Shown here: piece by piece, positions 43,862 to 53,159 of the stretch
Numbering within the stretch: the stretch's first letter is position 1
Layout: the number at the start of each line of letters is the position of its first letter
NCBI RefSeq assembly: GCF_000802245.2
Contig: NZ_CP021080.1
Location: 2,790,001 to 2,854,000 of the forward strand
Direction of reading: 5' to 3'
Length of the DNA: 64,000 nucleotides
DNA from: Streptomyces pluripotens
GTDB taxonomy: Bacteria > Actinomycetota > Actinomycetes > Streptomycetales > Streptomycetaceae
Program-made: the position numbers and the translations under genes
Notes under the pieces: generated by a model
Database searches by the model: none
The model's input: only the letters and a program-made list of their open reading frames with translations
Told to the model about the DNA's origin: nothing

Positions 43862-44350
43862 ATGGCCGACTCCAGTTTCGACATCGTCTCGAAGGTCGAG
43901 CGGCAGGAGGTCGACAACGCCCTCAACCAGGCCGCCAAGGAAATCTCGCAACGCTACGACTTCAAGGGCGTGGGTGCCTCGATCTCGTGGTCCGGTGACA
44001 AGATCCTCATGGAGGCGAACTCCGAGGACCGGGTGAAGGCCGTCCTCGACGTCTTCCAGTCCAAACTGATCAAGCGCGGTATCTCGCTCAAGGCGCTGGA
44101 CGCGGGCGAACCCCAGCTCTCCGGCAAGGAGTACAAGATCTTCGCGTCGATTGAGGAGGGCATCTCCCAGGAGAACGCCAAGAAGGTGGCGAAGATCATC
44201 CGCGATGAGGGCCCCAAGGGTGTGAAGGCCCAGGTCCAGGGTGACGAACTGCGGGTCAGTTCCAAGAGCCGCGACGACCTGCAGACCGTGATCGCCCTCC
44301 TGAAGGGCAAGGACTTCGATTTCGCCCTGCAGTTCGTAAACTACCGGTGA
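43862..44350 (+). CDS. yajQ: YajQ-family (UPF0234) nucleotide-binding protein
   Basis: A 162-residue protein: [20 protein letters not shown], then [19 protein letters not shown], and the second half LVKRG-type repeat [17 protein letters not shown]. The fold has two RNA-binding-like modules; family members bind c-di-GMP in some bacteria. The last residues (LQFVNYR) overlap an 18-bp repeat shared with 46.6 kb, which suggests that a mobile element used this 3' end as its target and restored it. AAGGAG precedes the ATG. Confidence 0.93.
   Translation: MADSSFDIVSKVERQEVDNALNQAAKEISQRYDFKGVGASISWSGDKILMEANSEDRVKAVLDVFQSKLIKRGISLKALDAGEPQLSGKEYKIFASIEEGISQENAKKVAKIIRDEGPKGVKAQVQGDELRVSSKSRDDLQTVIALLKGKDFDFALQFVNYR
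44331..44348. repeat. att-like direct repeat, left copy (3' end of yajQ)
   Basis: AGTTCGTAAACTACCGGT, 16/18 identical to 46578-46595. It encodes FVNYR of YajQ just before the TGA stop. Confidence 0.75.
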
Positions 44351-44378
44351 TGAACCGGTCTGACCTGCACAGACGGAG

Positions 44379-44972
44379 TTAGGCAGACGTCGCAGGGCAC
44401 AACGGGGGCACATCGCCGAGAACGGCCTCGACCGCCGCCCTCGTTGGGTCCTCCTCGTCGGGCCACAGGTGCGTGTACGTGTCGAGCGTGATCGACGGCT
44501 TGGTGTGCCCGAGGCGCTTCTGCACGGTCTTGACGTTCTCCCCGTGCTTGATGAGGAGCGACGCGTAGAAGTGCCGTAGGTCGTGCAGGCTGGCGCCGTC
44601 GGGAATGGTGACGCGGGCCGGTTCGCGGCCCTCGGGCTTGCCACTGCGAACCCACGCCGTGTGCGCGGTGTCGTACGCCTCGGCGAGCGCGTCGGCTGCG
44701 AGCCTGCGTGTCCTCCCCCACACCTGCGACCAGGCGCCGCGGCGGACTACTTCGCGGTGCTGGCGAGGCGCCGTGATGTCCGTGTTGGGGGCACCACACA
44801 GGTAGATCACGCAGCGGAACCGCTCGACTTTCGCCGCCTCGGCCGGCACGTCGGCCTCACCCGGCCTGATGCCCGCTGCCGCGTCCGCGAGTGCCTGTCG
44901 CCGTCTCAGGTCGCCTTCGGTTCGGCGGACCCTCGCCCGCCCCTGCCTCTGTCCGCTCTCGACACTGACCAT
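44379..44972 (-). pseudogene. truncated tyrosine integrase
   Basis: A 197-codon frame whose C-terminal half is a typical actinomycete element integrase: HDLRHFYASLLIKHGENVKT (His130, Arg133, His134), RLGHTKPS (His156) and LDTYTHLWPDEEDPT with Tyr166. The first ~90 residues do not match an integrase, and the N-terminal DNA-binding domain and first catalytic arginine are absent, so it is likely a 5'-deleted remnant. It sits 29 bp from the left att-like repeat, in the usual place for an integrase. Confidence 0.8.
44395..44413. repeat. 19-bp repeat inside the integrase end, copy 1
   Basis: GGGCACAACGGGGGCACAT; a 17/19 match lies at 46456-46474, just inside the right att-like repeat. Confidence 0.6.
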
Positions 44973-45066
44973 GCATCAATCGTGCCCGTGCGATCACCCA
45001 CGGTGAAGTGATGAGGCGTACGACCGGGCGTGGTTGGCGGGCTCGCGCTCCTACGCTCCGTAGGAC

Positions 45067-46284
45067 TCACGCGATCAAGGGCATGCCGATGAGTGCGCTG
45101 ATGTTCCGCACGCGCGCCGTGGACACCTTCGCAAGGCGCTTACCGATGACGCCCGGCAACGCCTGATGCTTGACCCACTCCGGAGCGTCGAGCGCTACCT
45201 CGATCAGCGTGTCTCCGGCCTGGTCGTGAAGGCCGGCCGCGCACTGGGCAAGGGCGACGTCGAGCTTGTAGCGGTTGCGGGCCACCTTCGACATGGACTT
45301 GGGCAGCTTCTTCATGTCGGGGTGACTGGCGAGCTTCAGCGCGCGCCCGTAGTTCTTCAGGGCGACGTGGATTCCAACCGCCTCGGTCTTCGCCGCCGTT
45401 GGGCCGAAGCTGGTCCCGTACACCTTCTCGTCTCGTCCGAGCCTCGCCGCTGCGGCGTGCGCCTGTGAGATGTAGTCGTCGGCCGCGCTCTCGTTCTCCC
45501 GCCGCGACGCTGCCACGGCCGCGGAGATCATCAGCCGCCCGTATGCGAGCAACTACGGGCATGACCCGTTGCTGAACGACGGCTCGATTGCCAGTGCCGC
45601 CCGCTCGGCCACGGCGACGGCGCGCGGCAGCTTGGCGCCGCGCAGGTAGATCCACGACAGCGTGGACTCCAGCAGTGCCGTCATCACGGGGTCATCGACT
45701 TCCCGCGCGAGGTGCTTCGCCGACGTGAGCGCGCTCAACGCAAGGTCGCGTTGCCCGAATCCGTTCGAGCAGGACGCGGCTACGCGGTAGGTGCTCGCCA
45801 GGATCGATCCCAACTGCTCGCGCTCGCTGCCCGTAGCGCTCGCGTACCGGACCTGTCCTTCCATGAGGACTTTGGAGGCGTAGCTACTGACCTTCGTCGT
45901 GTCGCTCGCCCAGTAGGCGTCCCACGCACGGTCGCGGGCCTCGCTCAAGTCCTCGGCGGTGCTCGGGTCCTCGATGGCTTCCCACTCGCCGAGGGCGCTC
46001 TCGTGCACGGCGTCGGACAGTTGGCGCAGGGCGGCGCGGTCGCCCTGGTCCATGCCCCGGCGCGGTGCCTGCTGTCCCAGGATCACGGATACGTCCGTGT
46101 TCAGCGCGTGGGCGAATTTGAGCAGCGAACCCACCGACAGCTCGCCGCGGTCCTGCTCGGCTTTCTGCACCAGGGCGAGCGAAACCCCCGCGGCGTCCGC
46201 GAGTCCCTGCTGCGTCAGATCGGAGCCCCGGAGGTGCTTGATGCGCTGCCCGTTCGTAAGGTCGGCCCAGTTGCTCACGATCAC
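45067..46284 (-). pseudogene. XRE-family regulator interrupted by an amber codon
   Basis: Two abutting frames form one 405-codon gene. The first 243 residues contain the XRE helix-turn-helix (IKHLRGSDLTQQGLADAAGV, SLALVQKAEQD) and a helical repeat region; the second begins LLAYGRLMISAAVAASRREN and completes the usual C-terminal part of such ~400-residue streptomycete regulators. A single TAG at 45553-45555 separates them in the same frame (NGSCP-stop-LLAYGR). No frameshift is needed. Either a nonsense mutation (for example from GAG or CAG) or read-through; I favour a recent pseudogene. It lies within the element bounded by the yajQ repeats. Confidence 0.85.
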
Positions 46285-46455
46285 CCCAGTGCGTTTGCTC
46301 AGGCTGCTATAACTCCGATGGTAGGTCCCGACACCCGGGCGCCCGGGGCGAACGGAACAGACGCAGGGCAGGGCGCACTCGGCACCCGGCCTCAGATGAG
46401 CGTTCCCGCCTCATGCCGCCGCAACACCGAGCGGCGGCGTCCCCCGTCCGGGCGG

Positions 46456-46474
46456 GGGCACAGCGAGGGCACAT
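46456..46474. repeat. 19-bp repeat, copy 2
   Basis: GGGCACAGCGAGGGCACAT, 17/19 identical to 44395-44413, in the same orientation. Possibly a leftover of a duplicated integrase end or a recombinase arm site. Confidence 0.6.
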
Positions 46475-46577
46475 GGCCTCAGAAAAACACGAAAACCTGC
46501 GGCAACCACCGAAAGTGATTACCGCAGGTCAGAGCGCCTATTCTGACGTCTGCCCAGGTCAGACGATCATGGCGGGA

Positions 46578-46595
46578 AGTTCGTGAACTACCGCT
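46578..46595. repeat. att-like direct repeat, right copy (old yajQ 3' end)
   Basis: AGTTCGTGAACTACCGCT, 16/18 identical to the left copy. Read on, it encodes FVNYR followed by TAG, so it looks like the original end of yajQ, followed by a terminator at 46659. Confidence 0.75.
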
Positions 46596-46658
46596 AGGAC
46601 TCCCACGGTCCCCGGCGGGGTCCGGCTCCGGCCGGGGACAGAGGGACATGAGCGGAGA

Positions 46659-46700
46659 GGGTGGGCACCTGGAGCCGAACGCGCGGCCGGGTGCCCACCC
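46659..46700 (+). terminator. orphaned yajQ terminator
   Basis: GGGTGGGCACC pairs with GGTGCCCACCC across a 20-nt loop, then TTCTG. It lies 64 bp past the right att-like repeat and would have terminated yajQ before the element inserted. Confidence 0.7.
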
Positions 46701-46739
46701 TTCTGCGATCCCCGCTGCGGCGCTGCGGGGGGGGGTGCC

Positions 46740-48275
46740 TCTATGTCTTTCGTCAAGGCGCCTGTGTCGGGTTTGGGTGGTTTGGCGTTGCTGGGGTCAC
46801 GCGGCGAGCTCGACGTCCTTCGGATCGCGGGGTTCGTAGAAGGTGCCGTCGCGGAGCATCGCGAACAGGACGCTGATGCGTTGGCGGGCGAGGCGTAGGA
46901 GGGCCTGGGTGTGGGTCTTGTTGCGGTCGCGTTGCTTGTCGTAGTAGGTGCGGGAGGCGGGGTCGTGCAGGGCGGCGAACGCGGACAGGAACATCGCGCG
47001 TTTGAGCTGCCGATTGCCGCCTCTGGGGGCATGTTCGCCGTGGATCGACGTTCCGGACGACTTGGTGACCGGGGCCAGGCCCGCGTAGGAGGCCAGGTGG
47101 GCGGCGGTGGGGAAGCTGGTGCCGTCGCCGACGGTGACCAGCAGGACGGCGGCGGTCCTGACGCCGACGCCGGGCATCGACGTCAGGACCTTGGAAAGAG
47201 GGTGGGCCTCCAGCAGGGCGTTGATCTGGGCTTCCAGGGCCCGGCGCTGTTCGTGGACAGCGGCGAGCGAGCGGGCCAGGGAGGGCACGACGATGTCGAG
47301 GGTGCCGGTGCCCGGGACCACGACGGTCTGCTCGTCCAATGCCTCGAAGACGTCGTCGATCAGCCGCTGGGCCATGCGCGGGGCCTTGGGCCGGATGAGC
47401 TCGACGAGCCTGCGGCGTCCGGCTTTGCGCAGTGCGGCCGGGGAACCGTAGCGTTCCAGCAGCCAGGTGACGGCCTGGTGGTCGAGGCGGGGACCCAGAA
47501 CGCGCTCCAGGCTGGGGTGGAACTGGGTGAGCAGTCCGCGTATCCGGTTGCTGGTGCGGGTGGCCTCGGCGGCGAGGTCCTGGTCGAAGCCGACGAGGAC
47601 CGTGAGTTCGGCGGTGATCTCGTCGGTGAGCTCCAGCGAGCGCAGGGTGTGCGGCATGGTGCGGGCCGCATCCGCGATGACCGCGGCGTCCTTCGCGTCG
47701 GTCTTGGCTTCGCCCGGGTAGAGGTCGGCGATCCGCCGCATCGCGAGTCCGGGCAGGTAGGCGACGGTGCAGCCTGCGTCCCGGGCGACAGTCAGGGGCA
47801 GGGCGCCGATGGAGGCGGGCTGGTCCACGATCACCAGCACGGTGCCGAACTTCGCGGCCAGTTTGTCGAACACGGCCCGCAGTTTCGGCTCGCTGTTCGG
47901 CAGCTGCTTGTCGAGGACCTTCTTGCCGGCCGGCGTGAGCGCGTGGCCGTGGTGGGTCGTCTTGCCGACGTCCAGGCCGAGGAACACGCCCACGTCTTCG
48001 GTGTCGAACATCGCGCCCTTCCCAGGGAGTTGAACGTGCCGACCTCGGCAGCGGTGTCGTACGCGCGCATCCACGTTATGCAGACCTGCCGCCCGCGAAC
48101 TGCCCGGCATTGCGCCGGACCGGACGGTGGCCGGACCTCTCATCAGCGTCTCCGACGAACACCTCCCGGGCCCGGTGACACCACCCCCCAGGTCATCCGT
48201 TCGACAGGGGGACACAGTCATGCCGGGCCCGGAGGCCAGCGGTCCTCTTGCAGGACCGCCAAGAACATAACGGGG
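46740..48275 (-). mobile_element. IS110-family insertion sequence (ends approximate)
   Basis: One intact DEDD transposase gene with ~260 bp of non-coding DNA upstream of it and ~60 bp downstream. As is usual for this family, no terminal inverted repeats or target duplication are visible, so the outer limits are estimates. Confidence 0.6.
46797..48011 (-). CDS. IS110-family DEDD transposase
   Basis: A 404-residue transposase. The N-terminal RuvC-like DEDD domain has VGVFLGLDVGKTTHHGHAL, VIVDQPASIGALPLT and GEAKTDAKDAAVIADAART; the C-terminal Tnp20 domain has LTSMPGVGVRTAAVLLVTVG and SYAGLAPVTKSSGTSIHGE with the catalytic serine region. ATG 48011 with GGAAGG upstream; the long upstream frame is non-coding left flank of the element. 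No stop or frameshift, so probably functional. IS110 elements use a guide RNA from the flanking non-coding end (bridge RNA); the 48012-48275 stretch is the place to look. Confidence 0.92.
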   Translation of the reverse strand: MFDTEDVGVFLGLDVGKTTHHGHALTPAGKKVLDKQLPNSEPKLRAVFDKLAAKFGTVLVIVDQPASIGALPLTVARDAGCTVAYLPGLAMRRIADLYPGEAKTDAKDAAVIADAARTMPHTLRSLELTDEITAELTVLVGFDQDLAAEATRTSNRIRGLLTQFHPSLERVLGPRLDHQAVTWLLERYGSPAALRKAGRRRLVELIRPKAPRMAQRLIDDVFEALDEQTVVVPGTGTLDIVVPSLARSLAAVHEQRRALEAQINALLEAHPLSKVLTSMPGVGVRTAAVLLVTVGDGTSFPTAAHLASYAGLAPVTKSSGTSIHGEHAPRGGNRQLKRAMFLSAFAALHDPASRTYYDKQRDRNKTHTQALLRLARQRISVLFAMLRDGTFYEPRDPKDVELAA

Positions 48276-48282
48276 GCCGCGC

Positions 48283-48549
48283 TCAGTCGCGTGAGTTACC
48301 AAAGAGGACGCGGTAAATGATCAGCAACACCAGGGAACCGCCGATCGCCGCGGCCCAGGTGGCACCGTCGTAGAAGTTCTTCGTGATTGGGTGGTGCAGC
48401 CAGCGGGCCGAGATCCAGCCGCCGATGAACGCACCCGCGATGCCGATGAGGGTCGTGCCGATGAAACCGCCGGGGTCGCGGCCTGGCAGCAGGACTTTGG
48501 CGATGGCCCCGGCCAGCAGTCCCAGAATGATCCAACCGATGATGCTCAT
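48283..48549 (-). CDS. GlsB/YeaQ/YmgE-family membrane protein
   Basis: An 88-residue, three-helix membrane protein: SIIGWIILGLLAGAIAKVLL, then GFIGTTLIGIAGAFIGGWIS, then ATWAAAIGGSLVLLIIYRVL. The GxxAGxIAK and GxxxTxxxGxxGAxxGG pattern is typical of this transglycosylase-associated-protein family, linked to stress in other bacteria but without known activity. ATG 48549 gives the family-length start. Confidence 0.88.
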   Translation of the reverse strand: MSIIGWIILGLLAGAIAKVLLPGRDPGGFIGTTLIGIAGAFIGGWISARWLHHPITKNFYDGATWAAAIGGSLVLLIIYRVLFGNSRD

Positions 48550-48704
48550 GCCGTGAGCCTGCCCTTCCATGCTGTGCCCGCACTGTTCGGCCCTTGAGTT
48601 TTCCGTGAGGACACCCTGTGCGTCGTGCGCTTGTTCGTACCGCGTCGGTGAAGAAGACGCCAGGGGTCCGCCACCTGGTTGCGGCGGTCAGTAGGGTGCG
48701 GCAC

Positions 48705-49961
48705 ATGACAAGCTCCGGCACTGCACTGCGACGCACCCTCGGAGTGCGGGACGCCGTCGTCGTCGGCCTCGGTTCGATGATCGGGGCGGGCGTCTTCTCG
48801 GCGTTCGGGCCCGCCGCGCGCGCGGCCGGGTCGGGGCTGCTGCCGGGTCTGGCCGTCGCCGCCGTGGTGGCCTACTGCAACGCCATGTCCTCGGCCCGTC
48901 TCGCTGCGCACTATCCGGCCTCGGGCGGCACGTACGTATACGGGCGGGAGCGGCTGGGCGCCTTCTGGGGGTATCTCGCCGGATGGGCGTTCGTGGTCGG
49001 CAAGACGGCCTCCTGCGCGGCCATGGCACTCACGGTGGGCGCGTATGTCTGGCCAGGGCAGGCGCACACGGTGGCGGTCGCGGCGGTGGTGGCTCTGACC
49101 GCCGTCAACTACGGCGGCATCCAGAAGTCGGCATGGCTGACCCGGGTGATCGTGACCGTGGTACTGACTGTTCTCGCGGCCGTGGTGGTCGCCTGTCTCG
49201 CCTCTGGGCGGGTCGATGCCGGGCGGCTGGACATCGGACTGCCGTCAGGCGCCGGCGGTGTCCTCCAGGCCGCCGGGCTGTTGTTCTTCGCGTTCGCCGG
49301 GTACGCGCGGATCGCTACCCTCGGTGAGGAGGTCCGCGAGCCGGCGCGGACGATTCCACGCGCGATCCCGCTGGCCCTGGGCATCACCCTGCTGGTGTAC
49401 GCGAGCGTGGCCGTCGCAGTGCTCGGCATCCTCGGCGCGAATCGGCTGGGGCTCGCGGCTGCTCCGTTGGCCGAAGCCGTCCGGGCGGCCGGGGCACCGG
49501 GGCTGGTGCCCGTGGTGCGGGTGGGGGCAGCCCTGGCCGCCATGGGTTCGCTGCTCGCACTGATCCTCGGAGTGTCCCGTACGACGCTCGCCATGGCCCG
49601 GGACGGGCACCTGCCGGGGGCGCTGACAGCCGTGCACCCGCGGTTCCGGGTTCCGCACCGGGCAGAGTCGGCCGTGGGCGCGGTGGTCGTCGTGCTGGCT
49701 GCGACGGTGGACGTACGCGGCGCGATCGGTTTCTCCTCCTTCGGCGTGCTGGTCTACTACGCCGTCGCCAACGCGTCAGCGTGGACGCTGAGCCGGACCA
49801 CACCCTCCCGCGTGGTGCCGGTGGTGGGCCTGCTGGGCTGCGCCACGCTGGCGTTCGCGCTGCCCGCGGCCTCGGTGACCGTGGGAACGGGTGTGCTGGC
49901 AGTGGGCGTGGGGGCCTATGCCGCAAAGCGCTGGTGGACAGGGCGGCACGCCGCCGCGTGA
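48705..49961 (+). CDS. amino acid permease (APC family)
   Basis: A 418-residue, ~12-helix transporter. VVGLGSMIGAGVFSAFGPAA is the unwound helix 1 substrate motif; YPASGGTYVYGRERLGAFWGYLAG is helix 3; LFFAFAGYARIATLGEEVREPARTIP is the helix 6 and loop signature of the APC family. Substrate: an amino acid, unspecified. ATG 48705 is preceded by GGTGCGG; an upstream ATG-like start adds unrelated residues. Single gene, divergent from the YeaQ-type gene. Confidence 0.9.
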   Translation: MTSSGTALRRTLGVRDAVVVGLGSMIGAGVFSAFGPAARAAGSGLLPGLAVAAVVAYCNAMSSARLAAHYPASGGTYVYGRERLGAFWGYLAGWAFVVGKTASCAAMALTVGAYVWPGQAHTVAVAAVVALTAVNYGGIQKSAWLTRVIVTVVLTVLAAVVVACLASGRVDAGRLDIGLPSGAGGVLQAAGLLFFAFAGYARIATLGEEVREPARTIPRAIPLALGITLLVYASVAVAVLGILGANRLGLAAAPLAEAVRAAGAPGLVPVVRVGAALAAMGSLLALILGVSRTTLAMARDGHLPGALTAVHPRFRVPHRAESAVGAVVVVLAATVDVRGAIGFSSFGVLVYYAVANASAWTLSRTTPSRVVPVVGLLGCATLAFALPAASVTVGTGVLAVGVGAYAAKRWWTGRHAAA

Positions 49962-50088
49962 CGTGACGAGACGTGACGTGACAGGCCGGCGGCTTCCCGT
50001 GGCCTGCCCGGTCTCCACGCCGGCAAAGCCTCCGGACTCGGCGGGGGCCTCACACCGGCAGGCAGAGCCACCGGATCGCCCCGGCCCC

Positions 50089-50139
<51 letters not shown>

Positions 50140-50194
50140 CGAAGTCTCACACCACCGTGCCGGATCTCCACCGACTCCGGGCCCGCCGGCCTGC

Positions 50195-50587
50195 TCAGCG
50201 GGTCGCGAACGGCTGGTCCGTCCGGACGATCTCGCGGCCCAGCGGCAGCAGGGAGACCGGGATCAGCTTGAAGTTGGCGATGCCGAACGGGATGCCGATG
50301 ATCGTGAGGCACAGGGCGACGCCGGTGACGATGTGGGTGAGCGCCAGCCACCAGCCGGCCAGGACCAGCCACAGGACGTTGCCGATACAGGACGGGGCAC
50401 CTGCGTCGCGACGCTCGACCGTGGTGTAGCCGAAGGGCCACAGGGCGTAGACGCCGATGCGGAACGCGGCGATCCCGAAGGGGATGCCGATGATCGTGAT
50501 GCACAGCAACACGCCCGCGAGCAGATAGCCGAGGAATAGCCAGAAGCCGCTCAGGACGAGCCAAATGACATTCAGGATGGTCTTCAC
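50195..50587 (-). CDS. YccF-family inner membrane protein
   Basis: A 130-residue membrane protein made of two similar halves, each with (L)[16 protein letters not shown] sequence: [20 protein letters not shown] and [20 protein letters not shown], separated by a [17 protein letters not shown] helix. YccF proteins are conserved but of unknown function. It starts with GTG whose last bases overlap the htpX stop (GTGA), so the two genes are translationally coupled. Confidence 0.9.
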   Translation of the reverse strand: MKTILNVIWLVLSGFWLFLGYLLAGVLLCITIIGIPFGIAAFRIGVYALWPFGYTTVERRDAGAPSCIGNVLWLVLAGWWLALTHIVTGVALCLTIIGIPFGIANFKLIPVSLLPLGREIVRTDQPFATR

Positions 50588-51447
50588 TGGTAACGACCTG
50601 CCATCTCTTCGAGCCGGGTGATGCGCTCCGCCATGGGTGGGTGGGTGGAGAACATCTTCGTTAGTCCCTGACCGGGACGGAACGGGTTGGCGATCATCAT
50701 GTGACTCGCAGTCTCGAGCCGGGGTTCGGGCGGCAGCGGCAGCTGCTGTGTGCCCCTCTCCAGTTTGCGCAGGGCACTGGCGAGGGCGAGCGGGTCGCCG
50801 GTGAGCTGGGCGCCCGAGGCGTCCGCCTCGTACTCCCGGGAGCGGCTGATGGCCAGTTGGATCAGGGAGGCGGCGAGCGGGCCCAGGATCATGATGAGCA
50901 GCAGCCCGATCAGGCCGGGGCCGTCGTCGTCGTCCGAGCGGCCGACCGGGATGAGCCAGGCGAAGTTCACCAGGAACATGATCACCGAGGCGAGGGCTCC
51001 GGCAACCGAGGAGATGAGGATGTCCCGGTTGTAGACGTGGCTCAGCTCGTGGCCGATGACGCCGCGCAGTTCGCGCTCGTCCAGGAGGCGAAGGATGCCC
51101 TCGGTGCAGCAGACGGCCGCATTGCGTGGATTGCGGCCCGTGGCGAAGGCGTTGGGCGCCTCGGTCGGTGAGATGTACAGCCGGGGCATGGGCTGGCGGG
51201 CCTGCGTGGAGAGCTCGCGCACCATCCGGTAGAGCGCCGGGGCCTCGAACTCACTGACCGGTCGGGCCCGCATCGCGCGCAGCGCCAGCTTGTCGCTGTT
51301 CCAGTACGCGTACGCGTTCGTGCCGAGGGCGATCAGGACGGCGATGATCAGTCCGGTGCGACCGAAGAAGCTGCCGATGACGATGATGAGTGCGGACAGT
51401 CCCCCGAGAAGTACCGCGGTCCTGAGCCCGTTGTGCCGGCGGTGCAC
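50584..51447 (-). CDS. htpX: membrane metalloprotease HtpX
   Basis: A 287-residue membrane protease that degrades damaged membrane proteins. Two N-terminal helices ([20 protein letters not shown] and [19 protein letters not shown]), then [16 protein letters not shown] with the HEXXH zinc site, [12 protein letters not shown] with the third ligand, and [12 protein letters not shown] at the C-terminus. The GTG start ([14 protein letters not shown]) has GGAGGG upstream. It ends overlapping the YccF gene. Confidence 0.95.
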   Translation of the reverse strand: MHRRHNGLRTAVLLGGLSALIIVIGSFFGRTGLIIAVLIALGTNAYAYWNSDKLALRAMRARPVSEFEAPALYRMVRELSTQARQPMPRLYISPTEAPNAFATGRNPRNAAVCCTEGILRLLDERELRGVIGHELSHVYNRDILISSVAGALASVIMFLVNFAWLIPVGRSDDDDGPGLIGLLLIMILGPLAASLIQLAISRSREYEADASGAQLTGDPLALASALRKLERGTQQLPLPPEPRLETASHMMIANPFRPGQGLTKMFSTHPPMAERITRLEEMAGRYQ

Positions 51448-51635
51448 CGTGCGCCCTCCAAATCGTGCAGCTGGGGAACACTTTGGTCCAGTGGACCCTC
51501 CCGTTTCTGACAACGCCAGGCGACGACCGCGAGTTCCCCGGTGCCGACGGTGGTGCGGCTCAGCCGTACGGGTGACGTGCACGTTCGGCCGCGCGCGCAT
51601 GGCGGCAGCGGTGTCCACGCGCGCGTGCCGGCTCC

Positions 51636-53159
51636 TCAGAACAATCCGGTGACTGTGAAGCGGAGGATGAGCTCGGGTGCTCCGGACAGGACGACACCGA
51701 GCACGCCGGTGAGGGCGATGGCGGCCGTGAGGGGGGCCGGAGAACGGTGCCGGGCAGGCTCGCCCTCGGGGGCTCGGAACAGCAGGGCCGTCCACTGCAG
51801 GTAGTAGAAGAGGGCGATCACGACGTTGACGGCCATGACGACGGCCAGCCAACCCAGGCCCGCGTCGACGGCCGCCGAGAACACGGTGACCTTGGCGAAC
51901 AGGCCGATAACCCCCGGCGGCAACCCGGCCAGGCACAGCAGGAAGAAGGCCAGGAGGAGCGCGGTGAGCGGGTTGGCGGCGGACAGGCCCCGGTAGTCGC
52001 TGATCCGGTTGAACGGCCTGCTGCGGCCCACCAGGGCGGCCACCGCGAAGGCACCGAGGTTCACGGCGGCGTACATCAGGGCGTACGCGAGTGTCGAGCC
52101 GATCACCTTCCGGGGGGCCTCGGCGTAACCGGCGGCGGCGATCGGCACCAGCAGATAGCCGGCCTGGCCGACGGAGGACCAGGCGAGCAACCGCACGGCG
52201 CTGTACGCGCGCGTGGCCTGCTGGCGCAGGGCGCCGACGTTGCCGATGGTCATGGTGAGGGCGGCCAGGACGGCGAGCGCGGGCCCCCAGACGTCGGCGT
52301 ACGACGGGAACGCGACGACGGTGACGAGGATCAGGCCGGAGAAACCGACCGCCTTGCCGACCACCGACAGGTAGGCGGCGACGGGCAGCGGCGCGCCCAC
52401 GTAGGTGTCGGGCACCCAGAAGTGGAAGGGCACGGCGGCCGTCTTGAAGGCGAAGCCGACGAGGGTGAGGACGACACCGGTCTGGGCGAGGCTGTGCAGC
52501 TGTCCGTCGACGTGGGGCAGGCGCTCGGCGATCTGGGTGAGGTAGAGGGAACCGGTGGACGCGTAGACGAAGCTGATGCCCATCAGGCTGACCGCGGTGG
52601 CGGTGACCGAGGACAGGAAGAACTTCAGGGCGGCCTCGGAGGACCGTTTGTCGCCGTGTCGGATGCCGACGAGGGCGAAGGCGGGCAGCGAGGCGACCTC
52701 CAGGGCCACGACCAGGGTGGCCAGGTCACGGGAGGCGGGCAGCAGCGCGGCGCCTGCCGCTGAGGACAACAGCAGGAACCAGAACTCGCCCGCGGGGAGC
52801 CGCCGGCGCTCGTCGTCGAGGTTGGTGACGGACAGCAGGGCCGCCAGCAGCGCGCCGCCGAGGACCAGGAACTGGATGACGAGCGTGAACCGGTCGGCGG
52901 TGTAGCTGCACACGCGCGCCTGGCCGGTCAGGCAGAAGGTGCTGCGGTCGCCGTCGAGGAGCGGCAGGAGCAGCAGGGCCGCCGCGGCCAGGCCCGCGAT
53001 CGAGATCCAGCCGAGCACGGTCTTCCTGGCCTCGGGCAGGAACAGGTCGGCGACGAGGACGACGAGGCCCACGGCGGCGGCGATCGTGGGCGGAGCGATG
53101 GCGAGCCAGTCGACGGACTGGACCACCGACTGGGCGAGCGGCTGGGCCAGGGCGCTCAT
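51636..53159 (-). CDS. nuoN: NADH-quinone oxidoreductase subunit N
   Basis: The 507-residue antiporter-like membrane subunit, one of three proton-pumping modules. [19 protein letters not shown] has the key glutamate, and [20 protein letters not shown] the lysine/histidine set. Helices fill the length. ATG 53159 overlaps the nuoM stop by four bases (ATGA). Last gene of the ten-gene operon. Confidence 0.93.
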   Translation of the reverse strand: MSALAQPLAQSVVQSVDWLAIAPPTIAAAVGLVVLVADLFLPEARKTVLGWISIAGLAAAALLLLPLLDGDRSTFCLTGQARVCSYTADRFTLVIQFLVLGGALLAALLSVTNLDDERRRLPAGEFWFLLLSSAAGAALLPASRDLATLVVALEVASLPAFALVGIRHGDKRSSEAALKFFLSSVTATAVSLMGISFVYASTGSLYLTQIAERLPHVDGQLHSLAQTGVVLTLVGFAFKTAAVPFHFWVPDTYVGAPLPVAAYLSVVGKAVGFSGLILVTVVAFPSYADVWGPALAVLAALTMTIGNVGALRQQATRAYSAVRLLAWSSVGQAGYLLVPIAAAGYAEAPRKVIGSTLAYALMYAAVNLGAFAVAALVGRSRPFNRISDYRGLSAANPLTALLLAFFLLCLAGLPPGVIGLFAKVTVFSAAVDAGLGWLAVVMAVNVVIALFYYLQWTALLFRAPEGEPARHRSPAPLTAAIALTGVLGVVLSGAPELILRFTVTGLF

